NCBI GenBank assembly: GCA_022574775.1
Contig: JACZRI010000007.1
Coordinates: forward strand, 1-41,818
Length of the DNA: 41,818 bases
Source: Patescibacteria group bacterium
GTDB taxonomy: Bacteria > Patescibacteriota > Minisyncoccia > Minisyncoccales > RBG-13-36-15
Direction: 5' to 3'
Shown here: piece after piece, positions 20,397-28,267 of the stretch
Numbering within the stretch: the first letter of the stretch is position 1
How the letters are laid out: each line of letters starts with the position of its first letter
The notes under the pieces: generated by a model
The model's input: the letters and a program-made list of their open reading frames with translations, nothing else
What the model was told of the DNA's origin: nothing
The model's database searches: none
Translations under genes and position numbers: made by a program

Positions 20397-20460
20397 TTTA
20401 TGACGCAGGGAAATATGTCTTGTTACGCTTCAACTATAACATACCTTGAAAAAATGTCAA
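20397..20460 (-). promoter_or_regulatory. Shared promoter-leader module, copy A (GT4 copy 1)
   Basis: TTGACA (20455-20460) and TATAGT (20433-20438), 16 bp apart, are followed by a conserved leader that includes ATTTCCCTGCGTCAT. In this copy ACATATTT/AAATATGT flank the conserved word as a hairpin. Confidence 0.8.
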
Positions 20461-20483
20461 TTATTTTATCCTGAGATGCGTTA

Positions 20484-20513
20484 AAAATAAAAAGAGCGAT
20501 CGATCAGACCACT
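20484..20513 (-). terminator. Terminator of the first GH130 gene
   Basis: GTGGTC pairs with GATCGC through G-U pairs, then CTCTTTTTATTTTT follows on the minus strand. Confidence 0.65.
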
Positions 20514-20540
20514 TCTGATTTTTGTTATTTTAAAATATTT

Positions 20541-21551
20541 CTAGTTTTTGATATTAAATTTTTTAAGCTCTTCAAGTAAATCGCTGATCTTTACTGTAGC
20601 TAAACAACAAACCTTATCTGCGCCTCCATAGTAAACAAACAACATTCCATCTTTCACTATTGTTCCCTCCGGAAAAACCACATCAGGGACATCTCCTTTT
20701 TTTTCGTATTCTTCTTCCGGCTCAAGTACGGGATAAGGTAACCTGGCAATAACTCTTGAAGGATCCTGAAGATCAAGTAAAGCTATCCCTGCTCGATAGA
20801 CTTTGTTTTCGTCCACTCCATGATAAATTAAAATCCATCCCTCAGAAATTCTTATAGGTGGAGGACCAACACCTATCTTACTGGACTCCCATTTTTCCTT
20901 GGGTTCCATGACAATTTTATAGCCAGTCCATTCCTTCAGATTAGAAGAAGAAGCAATCCAAATACTAGGTTTTTCGGGCAGATCACGAATGAGGCAAGGA
21001 AGCCAGGGTTTTTCTTCACTCGTTTTCATTTCTTTCAACCATTTTCTTGTCCATCTGAAAGGACGGTGAAGCATTACGAATTTTTTATCAATTTTTTCAG
21101 AAAAAAGGACAACATCTCTATTATCTGAGCCCTTAGGGGTAATAATCCCTAATCTTTCAAATTCTTTAAAGGATTGGTTCTCTATTAATGCCAATGCTGT
21201 GTGAGCTGGTTCCTTACCTTCTCTCGGATGTCGAAAATGGGCTACATAGGTCATATAAAGCTTGCCCTCCAAAAACATCAACCTGGGATCTTCACAAGCT
21301 TCTTTTTCATAATTTTCTTTTGGTTCAAAAACTGGTAAGTTGCTTGTTTTTAAAAAATGAAACCCATCCTTACTTACCGCATATCCTAATCGAGAAGTAT
21401 ATCTCACATATTCTCCTATTGCTCGATAAAGAAGATGGATTAATTTTCCATCATACCAAGCTGCACAATTAAAAACGGCGGCTTTCTCCCACCAATTTTT
21501 TGGGTCAGGTTTTAAGATTAGATTATTTTTATAACGTTTTAATTTTAGCAT
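20541..21551 (-). CDS. GH130-family glycoside phosphorylase-like protein (copy 1)
   Basis: The 336-residue five-bladed beta-propeller protein has GH130 landmarks: an N-terminal NNLILKPDPKNWWEKAAVFN, the catalytic-site motif ACEDPRLMFLEGKLYMTY (about 90-107), IGVGPPPIRISEGWILIYHG and VVFPEGTIV ... FVYYGGADKV. GH130 enzymes phosphorolyse beta-mannosides to mannose-1-phosphate. The exact substrate is not visible. Unlike its neighbours it has no SD and no shared module; a TTCACC-17-TATAAT promoter and a 165-bp inverted-repeat element lie upstream. Confidence 0.87.
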   Translation of the reverse strand: MLKLKRYKNNLILKPDPKNWWEKAAVFNCAAWYDGKLIHLLYRAIGEYVRYTSRLGYAVSKDGFHFLKTSNLPVFEPKENYEKEACEDPRLMFLEGKLYMTYVAHFRHPREGKEPAHTALALIENQSFKEFERLGIITPKGSDNRDVVLFSEKIDKKFVMLHRPFRWTRKWLKEMKTSEEKPWLPCLIRDLPEKPSIWIASSSNLKEWTGYKIVMEPKEKWESSKIGVGPPPIRISEGWILIYHGVDENKVYRAGIALLDLQDPSRVIARLPYPVLEPEEEYEKKGDVPDVVFPEGTIVKDGMLFVYYGGADKVCCLATVKISDLLEELKKFNIKN

Positions 21552-21567
21552 TTTTGACTTTTTCTTT

Positions 21568-21735
21568 AAGAGTGCAGGATTCGAATCAGAGTCAGTTTGA
21601 GAAGCTGAAAGATGAGGTGATTTCGCGACGCGACGACAAAGGAATAGTTGGAAACTACTTCAAGGAGAAGCAATAAAGGAGCTTGCCTGAATTCGCTCCG
21701 CTCAATTGATTCTGGTTCGAACCTTGTACTCTTGT
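21568..21735. mobile_element. Small element with 32-bp imperfect terminal inverted repeats
   Basis: The left end AGAGTGCAGGATTCGAATCA and the right end (reverse complement AGAGTACAAGGTTCGAACCA) match at roughly three quarters of 32 positions and carry a tRNA T-arm-like TTCGAA core. The interior has no frame of note. A third copy of the end sequence, including TTGAGCGGAGCGA, occurs after gyrB at 40150-40183. It looks like a MITE-type element. Confidence 0.5.
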
Positions 21736-21806
21736 ATTAAAATATCATTTTTACTTATGGAACACAAATTGAAAAAACTAATTTTCTTTTATAGCCAGTG
21801 TTATTT

Positions 21807-21835
21807 ATTATACTTATCAATGTATGTATGGTGAA
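21807..21835 (-). promoter_or_regulatory. Candidate promoter of the first GH130 gene
   Basis: TTCACC (21830-21835) and a perfect TATAAT (21807-21812) are 17 bp apart. The transcript would run through the inverted-repeat element before the ATG at 21551. Confidence 0.5.
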
Positions 21836-21846
21836 GAAAATTAACT

Positions 21847-21879
21847 ATAACAAAAAGTGGCCCAGATATTGGACCACTT
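21847..21879 (-). terminator. Terminator of the second GH130 gene
   Basis: AAGTGGTCCA and TGGGCCACTT form a 10-bp stem with one wobble, followed by TTTGTTATAG on the minus strand. Confidence 0.75.
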
Positions 21880-21886
21880 CAATCAG

Positions 21887-22885
21887 TTAGTAACAAATTC
21901 CCACCAATTGTTCTTTTTTGAGTACACCGCCAGCGATAACGTTATCTGCGGCGCCATAGTAAATGTAAATGTCATCTCCTCCCGTATCTACCGCGGCGCA
22001 ACAGAAGCATACATTAGGTACACATCCAATAGTTTCGTATTCTTCAGTAGGCCACAAAATGGGCTCAGGATGAATATAGTTTACCTTGGTTGGATCATGC
22101 AGATCCAAAACCGCAAATCCAAGACTGTATATCTTCTTCGGATCAGAACGGCTCTCTTTGTTAGAAACATTAATCAGCACTAACCAGCCTTTTGGAGTCC
22201 TTATAGGTGGCGGGCCTATGCCAATTTTCCAAGGCTTAGCTCCATTATGTGGATTTAGGTATAATTCTTTTGGTCTAATGAGAATCTGACCGCCCTGCCA
22301 GCTATTATCAAGGCCGAAGCCTTCACTCTTTGAAATCAAGATATGCGGAAACGTTCTATGAATTAAAAATGCGAAATTCCCTATTGGTTCAGGAAAGACC
22401 ACAGTATTCCTGTCTATTCGATTAAAAGAAAAACCTACCCATTCATACTCAAAGAAGTCCTTTGTTCTGAAAATTCCTACTCGCACACCGGCAGATTTGA
22501 CGGCGGCAGATTTGACGGCGGCAAAGATATAATACCATCCGTCAACCCATTGAATAATTCTTGGGTCTTCGATGCCTCGTACACAGTATTGGTTAAAGCC
22601 TCTCTTTAATACCGGCTCATCATGGACAGACCAGTTTTTTCCATCCTCACTTAAGGCCAACCCAATATCAGAATATTGGTGGTCTTTGCGAGAAGTGGCT
22701 CTAAACAACATTCTATACAAACCATCGTCACTTTTGATTACGCCGCAATTAAATACCGCAACGTTCATCCAAGAACTATTTGGATCAGGAATTATTAAAG
22801 GGTTATTAGGAAATCTCTCAATTTGGATTCTTCTCTGTTTTTGTGTAGAAGATCTTTCCAACTTTGGAATCTCGGCGGTTACCAT
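21887..22885 (-). CDS. GH130-family glycoside phosphorylase-like protein (copy 2)
   Basis: The 332-residue protein parallels copy 1: NNPLIIPDPNSSWMNVAVFN, VRGIEDPRIIQWVDGWYYIF (the EDPR motif), IGIGPPPIRTPKGWLVLINV and IYIYYGAADNVIAGGVL. It has an N-terminal 20-residue basic extension, a strong GGAGG SD and the shared promoter-leader module (22976-23036). A perfect 15-bp tandem duplication (22491-22520) gives AAVKSAAVKS in the blade after the EDPR motif. Divergence from copy 1 suggests different substrates within the beta-mannoside range. Confidence 0.88.
   Translation of the reverse strand: MVTAEIPKLERSSTQKQRRIQIERFPNNPLIIPDPNSSWMNVAVFNCGVIKSDDGLYRMLFRATSRKDHQYSDIGLALSEDGKNWSVHDEPVLKRGFNQYCVRGIEDPRIIQWVDGWYYIFAAVKSAAVKSAGVRVGIFRTKDFFEYEWVGFSFNRIDRNTVVFPEPIGNFAFLIHRTFPHILISKSEGFGLDNSWQGGQILIRPKELYLNPHNGAKPWKIGIGPPPIRTPKGWLVLINVSNKESRSDPKKIYSLGFAVLDLHDPTKVNYIHPEPILWPTEEYETIGCVPNVCFCCAAVDTGGDDIYIYYGAADNVIAGGVLKKEQLVGICY
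22491..22520. repeat. Perfect 15-bp in-frame tandem duplication in GH130 copy 2
   Basis: GCAGATTTGACGGCG is repeated twice head to tail, duplicating five residues (AAVKS). Confidence 0.9.
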
Positions 22886-22975
22886 TTTCTTACCTCCTCC
22901 TTTCTCTTGGTCTTATTCAGTACATCTTCGCTACGTCCATTATTCAGTTGTCAACGTGCTTATCCCTTTACAATT

Positions 22976-23036
22976 ATGACGCAGGGAAATATGTCTTGTT
23001 ACGCTTCAACTATAGCATACCTTGAAAAAATGTCAA
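22976..23036 (-). promoter_or_regulatory. Shared promoter-leader module, copy B (GH130 copy 2)
   Basis: TTGACA (23031-23036) and TATAGT (23009-23014), 16 bp apart with an extended TGC -10, then the conserved AACAAGACATATTTCCCTGC leader. Confidence 0.8.
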
Positions 23037-23059
23037 TTATTTTATTCGGAGATGCGTTA

Positions 23060-23092
23060 AAAATAAAAAGAGTGATCGGTCAGACCACTCTT
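23060..23092 (-). terminator. Terminator of the second GT4 gene
   Basis: AAGAGTG/CACTCTT with inner GGT/ACC is followed by TTTTATTTTT on the minus strand. It shares the GATCGGTCAGAC core with the other terminators of the cluster. Confidence 0.8.
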
Positions 23093-23112
23093 GAGATTTC
23101 TCTTTTGCTTTC

Positions 23113-24168
23113 TTACTCCAGAATATGGCGATACTTTTCGAGATAGATATCAACCATAATGTCCACACTGAATCTTTCTTCGACACGCCTTCTACACTGC
23201 GCCCTATTAATATGGGGCACATTCATAACGGCTACCATCATATCCACCACATTATCCGGCTCTACCACAAAACCAGTTTCATTATGACTGATCACTTCTT
23301 GCGCAGATCCTCTACGAAAGGTCACGACTGGCACCCCTGAAGCCATTGCCTCAATGAAGTACATACCGAAACCTTCTTGCCAAGCAATAGGAGCTAAAAG
23401 GCAATCAGCTTGAGCAAATAATTTTCTCTTTTGCTGTTCATTAACCTCGCCGACATATTGAATCAAATCACCATCAATTTCAGGTTCCACTTTAGTCTGA
23501 AAGTATTCTCGCGCAGGTTCGTAGACAGCGCCGATAAGCAACAGTTTTCTGCCCAAACGTCTGGCTACTTCGATTGCCAGGTGAGGAGCCTTATTTGGGG
23601 TCAAACTACCCAGAAAAAGAAGATAGCCTTCTCTTACTCCATCGTTAAATGGATAAGATTGGAAGTCAATGCCATTGTAGGTTACTCCGGCAAACTTTTC
23701 TTTCTCGGGTAAGAGTTGTTTTGTTGACAAACTGATCGTGCTATAGTACCCAGGGTAAGCCAAAAACAACTGACGCTCACACTCATCTAGTTCCCTGTGA
23801 GGACCATGAAGAGTAGCAAGAACAGGTGTTCTCGAGGAACCGCAAAGAAATAACTTTTCAAGGGCCAATCCTTCACTCAAAAGATGAAGGTTAATGATAT
23901 CAAATTCGCTTGCCCTTTCTAGACAAGCCATCACATTACGTTTTTCTAGTGCAGCTTTTTCCTCGAGAGATTTATCAGAATTTCTTAGGAAACGTTCTGA
24001 TCCTGGAACGAGTCTAGCTTCAGTCACCGAGTCTCCGCTGGCAAAAAGAGTCACATCATGTCCTCTCCTTATCAGCGCCTCGGTAATGAGACTAACTACG
24101 AGCTCAATCCCTCCATAAGCCTCTGGCGGCACTCTTATTTCTAAGGGTGCGATCATGGCAATTTTCAT
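23113..24168 (-). CDS. GT4-family glycosyltransferase (copy 2)
   Basis: The 351-residue GT-B enzyme is a paralogue of the GT at 19297: MKIAMIAPLEIRVPPEAYGG, GYLLFLGSLTPNKAPHLAIE and the E-x7-E motif in QEGFGMYFIEAMASGVPVVT. It starts at ATG 24168 after GGAG. Promoter module C lies upstream and an intrinsic terminator downstream, so it is monocistronic. The quartet GT-GH130-GH130-GT suggests building and phosphorolytic recycling of one glycan family; the sugar is not known. Confidence 0.9.
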   Translation of the reverse strand: MKIAMIAPLEIRVPPEAYGGIELVVSLITEALIRRGHDVTLFASGDSVTEARLVPGSERFLRNSDKSLEEKAALEKRNVMACLERASEFDIINLHLLSEGLALEKLFLCGSSRTPVLATLHGPHRELDECERQLFLAYPGYYSTISLSTKQLLPEKEKFAGVTYNGIDFQSYPFNDGVREGYLLFLGSLTPNKAPHLAIEVARRLGRKLLLIGAVYEPAREYFQTKVEPEIDGDLIQYVGEVNEQQKRKLFAQADCLLAPIAWQEGFGMYFIEAMASGVPVVTFRRGSAQEVISHNETGFVVEPDNVVDMMVAVMNVPHINRAQCRRRVEERFSVDIMVDIYLEKYRHILE

Positions 24169-24241
24169 GCCTCTTTCTCCTTTCTTGATTTCCTCTATTT
24201 CAGTCCTTATTAAATTGTAAACGAGCTACCCTACATACTTT

Positions 24242-24305
24242 TTATGACGCAGGGAAATATGTCTTGTTATGTTTCAACTATAGCATACCCTGAAAAAAAT
24301 GTCAA
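24242..24305 (-). promoter_or_regulatory. Shared promoter-leader module, copy C (GT4 copy 2)
   Basis: TTGACA (24300-24305) and TATAGT (24277-24282), here 17 bp apart, then a leader with ACATATTTCCCTGCGTCAT as in copies A and B. Confidence 0.8.
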
Positions 24306-24453
24306 CGATAAAAAGTTTTCCACAGGGTTACCTTTCTTTCTCTGCAGAATTTTTCTATAATAGACTAATTTTACTCGTATAAGCAAAGGTCGAAGGCTTG
24401 GGCAAATCGTGTCCAAAGCTCAAATATACAAGCTTAAATTTTTAAATATATCT

Positions 24454-24786
24454 ATGAATTTGGTAACTATCGGCCATTGGTCCTTACTCGGAGGAATTAT
24501 CTTGGCTGTTATTGCCGGCGCTGGCCTTACGCAAATTGCGGGATTAGCAGCGATTCTATTCATCTTAGGTTTGATTGTAGGTTTTCTCAATGTTACCGAG
24601 ACAGAGAGTACTCCATTCTTGGTAGCAGTAATCGCTTTGATTGTAATTGGAGTAGCTGGTTTGCAATTCGGTCAATTAAGCCCAATGGTCACAGCAATTC
24701 TTGAGAACTTCATTGCCTTTGTAGGAGCTGCCGGTCTTGTAGTGTCAATCAAACAAATACTCACTGTAGCCAAACCAACTTCCTAA
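24454..24786 (+). CDS. Small membrane protein with three helices
   Basis: The 110-residue protein (ATG 24454) has three hydrophobic segments: about 8-44 (SLLGGIILAVIAGAGLTQIA ... LFILGLIVGFL, which may be one or two helices), 53-68 (LVAVIALIVIGVAGLQ) and 80-98 (ILENFIAFVGAAGLVVSI). I do not recognise a family. The frame extends to a GTG at 24409, but the upstream part is not hydrophobic and lacks an SD. A TATAAT (24356-24361) with a weak -35 lies upstream, divergent from promoter module C. Confidence 0.65.
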   Translation: MNLVTIGHWSLLGGIILAVIAGAGLTQIAGLAAILFILGLIVGFLNVTETESTPFLVAVIALIVIGVAGLQFGQLSPMVTAILENFIAFVGAAGLVVSIKQILTVAKPTS

Positions 24787-24831
24787 AGTAGAAAAAAAAA
24801 GACTTGAGAATCTTTTGAGAACTAGTCTATG

Positions 24832-24860
24832 TTGGAATTATTCTGTTTTTGGTGTAGAAT
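24832..24860 (+). promoter_or_regulatory. Candidate dnaE promoter
   Basis: TTGGAA (24832-24837) and TAGAAT (24855-24860) are 17 bp apart on the plus strand. The leader then contains the hairpin at 24873-24912. Confidence 0.55.
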
Positions 24861-24872
24861 AAAGATGTAAAA

Positions 24873-24912
24873 TATTTATTGCCCATATTGCACAGCAATT
24901 TGGGCAATATTT
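24873..24912 (+). promoter_or_regulatory. Hairpin in the dnaE leader
   Basis: ATTGCCCATATTG pairs with CAATTTGGGCAAT around CACAG, and TTTATGTTTC follows. It could be a terminator of the preceding gene or an attenuator in the dnaE leader. Confidence 0.5.
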
Positions 24913-24934
24913 ATGTTTCATTTATATTCCATTT

Positions 24935-27900
24935 ATGGATAAGAAATTCACTCATCTACACGTTCATAGCCACTATTCATTGCTTGACGGCCTACCTAAG
25001 ATAGACCAGCTTTTAGATTATGCGATAGAGCTGGGGATGAATTCTATAGCTTTAACCGATCATGGAAACTTATACGGAGCAATAGAATTTTATCAAAAAG
25101 CAAAGAAAAGAAACATCAAACCAATTTTGGGCTGCGAAATTTATTTAGCTCAGGAAGGAATGCTCAAAAAAAGGCCAAATATTGACGACAAAAGATATCA
25201 TATGATTTTGCTGGTGAAAAATGAAGAAGGGTATAAAAATTTAGTTAAACTAATAACGAAAGCACACCTTGAAGGATTCTATTATAAACCAAGAGTAGAT
25301 ATGGAGCTGCTTCAAAAATTATCTTCCGGCCTCATTGGTCTTTCGGGCTGCATGCAGGGAAAAATCTCAAGACTTATTATATCAAAAAACTTCAGAGAAG
25401 CAGAAAATATCTCTTTGCAATTCCAAGAAATCTTTGGAAAAGATAATTTTTATTTTGAGCTTCAAAACCACCCCAATCTTCCAGAGCAAAAGATTATAAA
25501 TGATGGCCTAGTTTATCTTTCTAAAAAATTGAGAATTCCAATTGTAGCCACACATGATATTCACTATTTAAAACCGGAAGATGCCAGAGCCCAAGATATT
25601 CTCATGCTTATTAATACAGGGGCCAACCCAAATGATTCAGAAAGATTAACGATGAATACTGATGATTTCTCGATGAAGAATGCAACTGAGATGGAAAAAC
25701 TTTTCAAAGATCTACCAGAAGCTATTGAAAATACTCAAAGAATCAAAGATAGCTGCAACTTCAATTTGCAATTTGGAAAAACCAAGCTTCCTTATTTTAA
25801 ACTTCCGGAAGGTAAAACTGAAAATGAGTACCTTAAAGAACTCTCTTATCAAGGTATAGAAAAAAGAAAAATAAAGAAAACAAAAGAAATTATTGAAAGG
25901 CTGGAATACGAGTTATCAGTTATTAAAAAAACAGGTTTTGCTCACTATTTCTTAATTGTTCAGGATTTCGTCAACTGGGCAAGAGGAAAAAGAATCACAG
26001 TAGGTCCAGGTCGCGGATCGGTCGCAGGGTCTCTGGTAGCTTATCTTTTGAAAATCACCAATGTTGATCCTTTAAAATATAATTTATTGTTTGAAAGATT
26101 TTTAGGAGAGGGAAGAATATCTCTTCCTGATATTGACCTTGATTTTGCTGACACAAGAAGAGATGAGGTAATAGATTATGTTGCACAAAAATACGGAAGA
26201 AAAAAAGTAGCGCAAATCATAACATTCGGAACAATGGCGGCAAAAGCCGTAGTGCGTGATGTTGGAAGAGCTTTAGGGTACGACTACAGCTTTTGCGACA
26301 AGATTGCTAAAATGATTCCTATGCAGTTTACACTGGAAGAAACTTTAGAAAAAGTAAAAGAATTTCGGCTTCTTTACGATCAAGATGAAAAAGCAAAAGA
26401 ATTAATTGATCTTTCCAAAAAATTAGAAGGAGTAGCGCGTCACGCCTCAACGCATGCCTGCGGAGTGGTAATCTCTTCTGAAAACTTAGAAAATATTATT
26501 CCCCTGCAACACCCCACCCAAAACGATACGGTTATTATCACTCAGTATGAAATGAATGCTATTGAAAATTTGGGTTTATTGAAAATGGATTTTCTCGGTT
26601 TAAAGAATCTAACCATCATTGAAGACACTTTGTCTAGAATTTATAAAGTTAGAGATATTAAATTAGATATAGAAAACATTCCATTAGACGACAAAAAAAC
26701 TTACGAGCTTTTACGGAACGCAGATAGTACAGGCATCTTTCAGCTTGAAAGTTCGGGTATGAAAAGATATTTGAAAGAATTAAAGCCGAATGAATTTGAA
26801 GACATAGTGGCCCTTATCGCGCTCTATCGCCCAGGCCCAATGGAGTTAATTCCTGAATATATTAAGAGAAAGCATAAAAAAAAGAAAGTTGAGTACATCC
26901 ATCCGAAACTAAAACCGATTTTACAAAACACTTATGGAATTTGCATCTACCAGGAACAGCTAATGGAAATTGCCAAGCAATTAGCAGGATTAACGCTTGC
27001 TGAAGCTGATATTTTAAGGAAGGCTGTTGGAAAGAAAATTGAATCTCTCTTAATTGCCCAAAAAGAAAAGATGATGAAAGGAATGGAAAAAAATGGAATA
27101 CAGAAAGAAGTTGCTCAAAAAATTTGGAACTGGATTCTGCCTTTTGCCCGTTATGGATTTAATAAAAGTCATTCTACCTCCTATGCTATGTTGGCCTATC
27201 AAACAGCCTATCTTAAAACTCATTATGCCGTAGAATTTATGTCTGCCCTTTTAACTTCAGAAAAGACGGACGTTGACAGAATAGGATTTTTAATCGGAGA
27301 GTGTAATAAAATGGGGATCAAAGTTCTTCCTCCTGATATAAATGAAAGTTTTAGAAACTTTAGCGTAATACCAAAAGAAAATAAAATAAGATTTGGCTTG
27401 TTTGCTATTAAAAATGTCGGACATAATATTGTCTCTGTAATCGTAGAAGAAAAAAAAGAAAAAGGACCATTCAAGTCAATCTTTGACTTTATCTCCAGGA
27501 TAGATTCGAAAAACCTGCACAAAAAATCTCTGGAGAGTATTGTGAAGGCTGGCTGTTTTGATAAACTGGAGGAGAGAAACAAAATCCTTTCTAATTTAGA
27601 AAAATTATTAGAATGGAGCAGGAATAATCAAAAAACTAAAATGCAGGGTCAAAAGGCTCTCTTTGAAGAGAAAAACGGCTTTAATATAAATTCTCATTTT
27701 ACCTTAGATGACACAAAACCTGCCACTAAAACAGAAAAGTTAAACTGGGAGAAGGAATTGCTGGGTCTTTATATCACCTCTCATCCTTTAGAAAATTTCG
27801 GGGGGGTTTTCAGTAAAAAAGTCTGGCCAATCTCTAAAATTTCAGCAGATCTCTCGCAAAGAGTAATAAAAATTGGAGGAATAATTTCTCGTGTAAAAAA

Positions 27901-28114
27901 AATAATGACGAAAACAGGAAGACCAATGCTTTTTTTGAGTTTAGAAGATTTGACAGATAAAATTGAGGTTGTTGCCTTTCCAAGGATTGTTGAGAAAAAC
28001 CCGACTATTTTTCAAGAAAATAAAATCGTCCTGATTTCAGGCAGAGTTGACAACAGAGAAGGAATTCCCAAGATAATTTGCGAAGAAATAGAAGAAATAG
28101 TTGAAAGTAGTTAA
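24935..28114 (+). CDS. dnaE: DNA polymerase III alpha subunit
   Basis: The 1059-residue polymerase is the replicative catalytic subunit. The N-terminal PHP domain begins HLHVHSHYSLLDGLPKIDQL with the HxH metal motif. The catalytic palm has PGRGSVAGSLVAYLLKI and LPDIDLDFADTRRDEVIDYV (the aspartate pair), then HASTHACGVVIS, a helix-hairpin-helix region and a C-terminal OB fold (IKIGGIISRVKKIMTKTGRP). It is slightly shorter than the usual 1150 residues, mostly at the C-terminus. A terminator hairpin (28150-28166) follows. Confidence 0.97.
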   Translation: MDKKFTHLHVHSHYSLLDGLPKIDQLLDYAIELGMNSIALTDHGNLYGAIEFYQKAKKRNIKPILGCEIYLAQEGMLKKRPNIDDKRYHMILLVKNEEGYKNLVKLITKAHLEGFYYKPRVDMELLQKLSSGLIGLSGCMQGKISRLIISKNFREAENISLQFQEIFGKDNFYFELQNHPNLPEQKIINDGLVYLSKKLRIPIVATHDIHYLKPEDARAQDILMLINTGANPNDSERLTMNTDDFSMKNATEMEKLFKDLPEAIENTQRIKDSCNFNLQFGKTKLPYFKLPEGKTENEYLKELSYQGIEKRKIKKTKEIIERLEYELSVIKKTGFAHYFLIVQDFVNWARGKRITVGPGRGSVAGSLVAYLLKITNVDPLKYNLLFERFLGEGRISLPDIDLDFADTRRDEVIDYVAQKYGRKKVAQIITFGTMAAKAVVRDVGRALGYDYSFCDKIAKMIPMQFTLEETLEKVKEFRLLYDQDEKAKELIDLSKKLEGVARHASTHACGVVISSENLENIIPLQHPTQNDTVIITQYEMNAIENLGLLKMDFLGLKNLTIIEDTLSRIYKVRDIKLDIENIPLDDKKTYELLRNADSTGIFQLESSGMKRYLKELKPNEFEDIVALIALYRPGPMELIPEYIKRKHKKKKVEYIHPKLKPILQNTYGICIYQEQLMEIAKQLAGLTLAEADILRKAVGKKIESLLIAQKEKMMKGMEKNGIQKEVAQKIWNWILPFARYGFNKSHSTSYAMLAYQTAYLKTHYAVEFMSALLTSEKTDVDRIGFLIGECNKMGIKVLPPDINESFRNFSVIPKENKIRFGLFAIKNVGHNIVSVIVEEKKEKGPFKSIFDFISRIDSKNLHKKSLESIVKAGCFDKLEERNKILSNLEKLLEWSRNNQKTKMQGQKALFEEKNGFNINSHFTLDDTKPATKTEKLNWEKELLGLYITSHPLENFGGVFSKKVWPISKISADLSQRVIKIGGIISRVKKIMTKTGRPMLFLSLEDLTDKIEVVAFPRIVEKNPTIFQENKIVLISGRVDNREGIPKIICEEIEEIVESS

Positions 28115-28149
28115 TCAGGAATTAGCTTTTTAGCTTATTAGCTTTTAAA

Positions 28150-28177
28150 CCGAGAACTGTTCTCGGTGTTTTATTTT
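28150..28177 (+). terminator. Terminator after dnaE
   Basis: CCGAGAAC-TG-TTCTCGG is followed by TGTTTTATTTTG. Confidence 0.75.
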
Positions 28178-28267
28178 GCCTTTGAGGTTTTTATGATAGA
28201 ATAGAACTATTAAAGATTTATGATAAAAAAAAGGAGGCCCTCCTTCGCCCTCGCATCCGTCAAAACT

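Noticed and set aside
20397-24305. CRISPR array suggested by three similar 60-bp blocks
   Set aside because: Blocks are 1.3-2.5 kb apart with genes between them; they are promoters. No CRISPR repeats or cas genes anywhere.
27223-27582. 119-codon frame antisense to dnaE
   Set aside because: Shadow of a strongly conserved coding sequence; no start signals.
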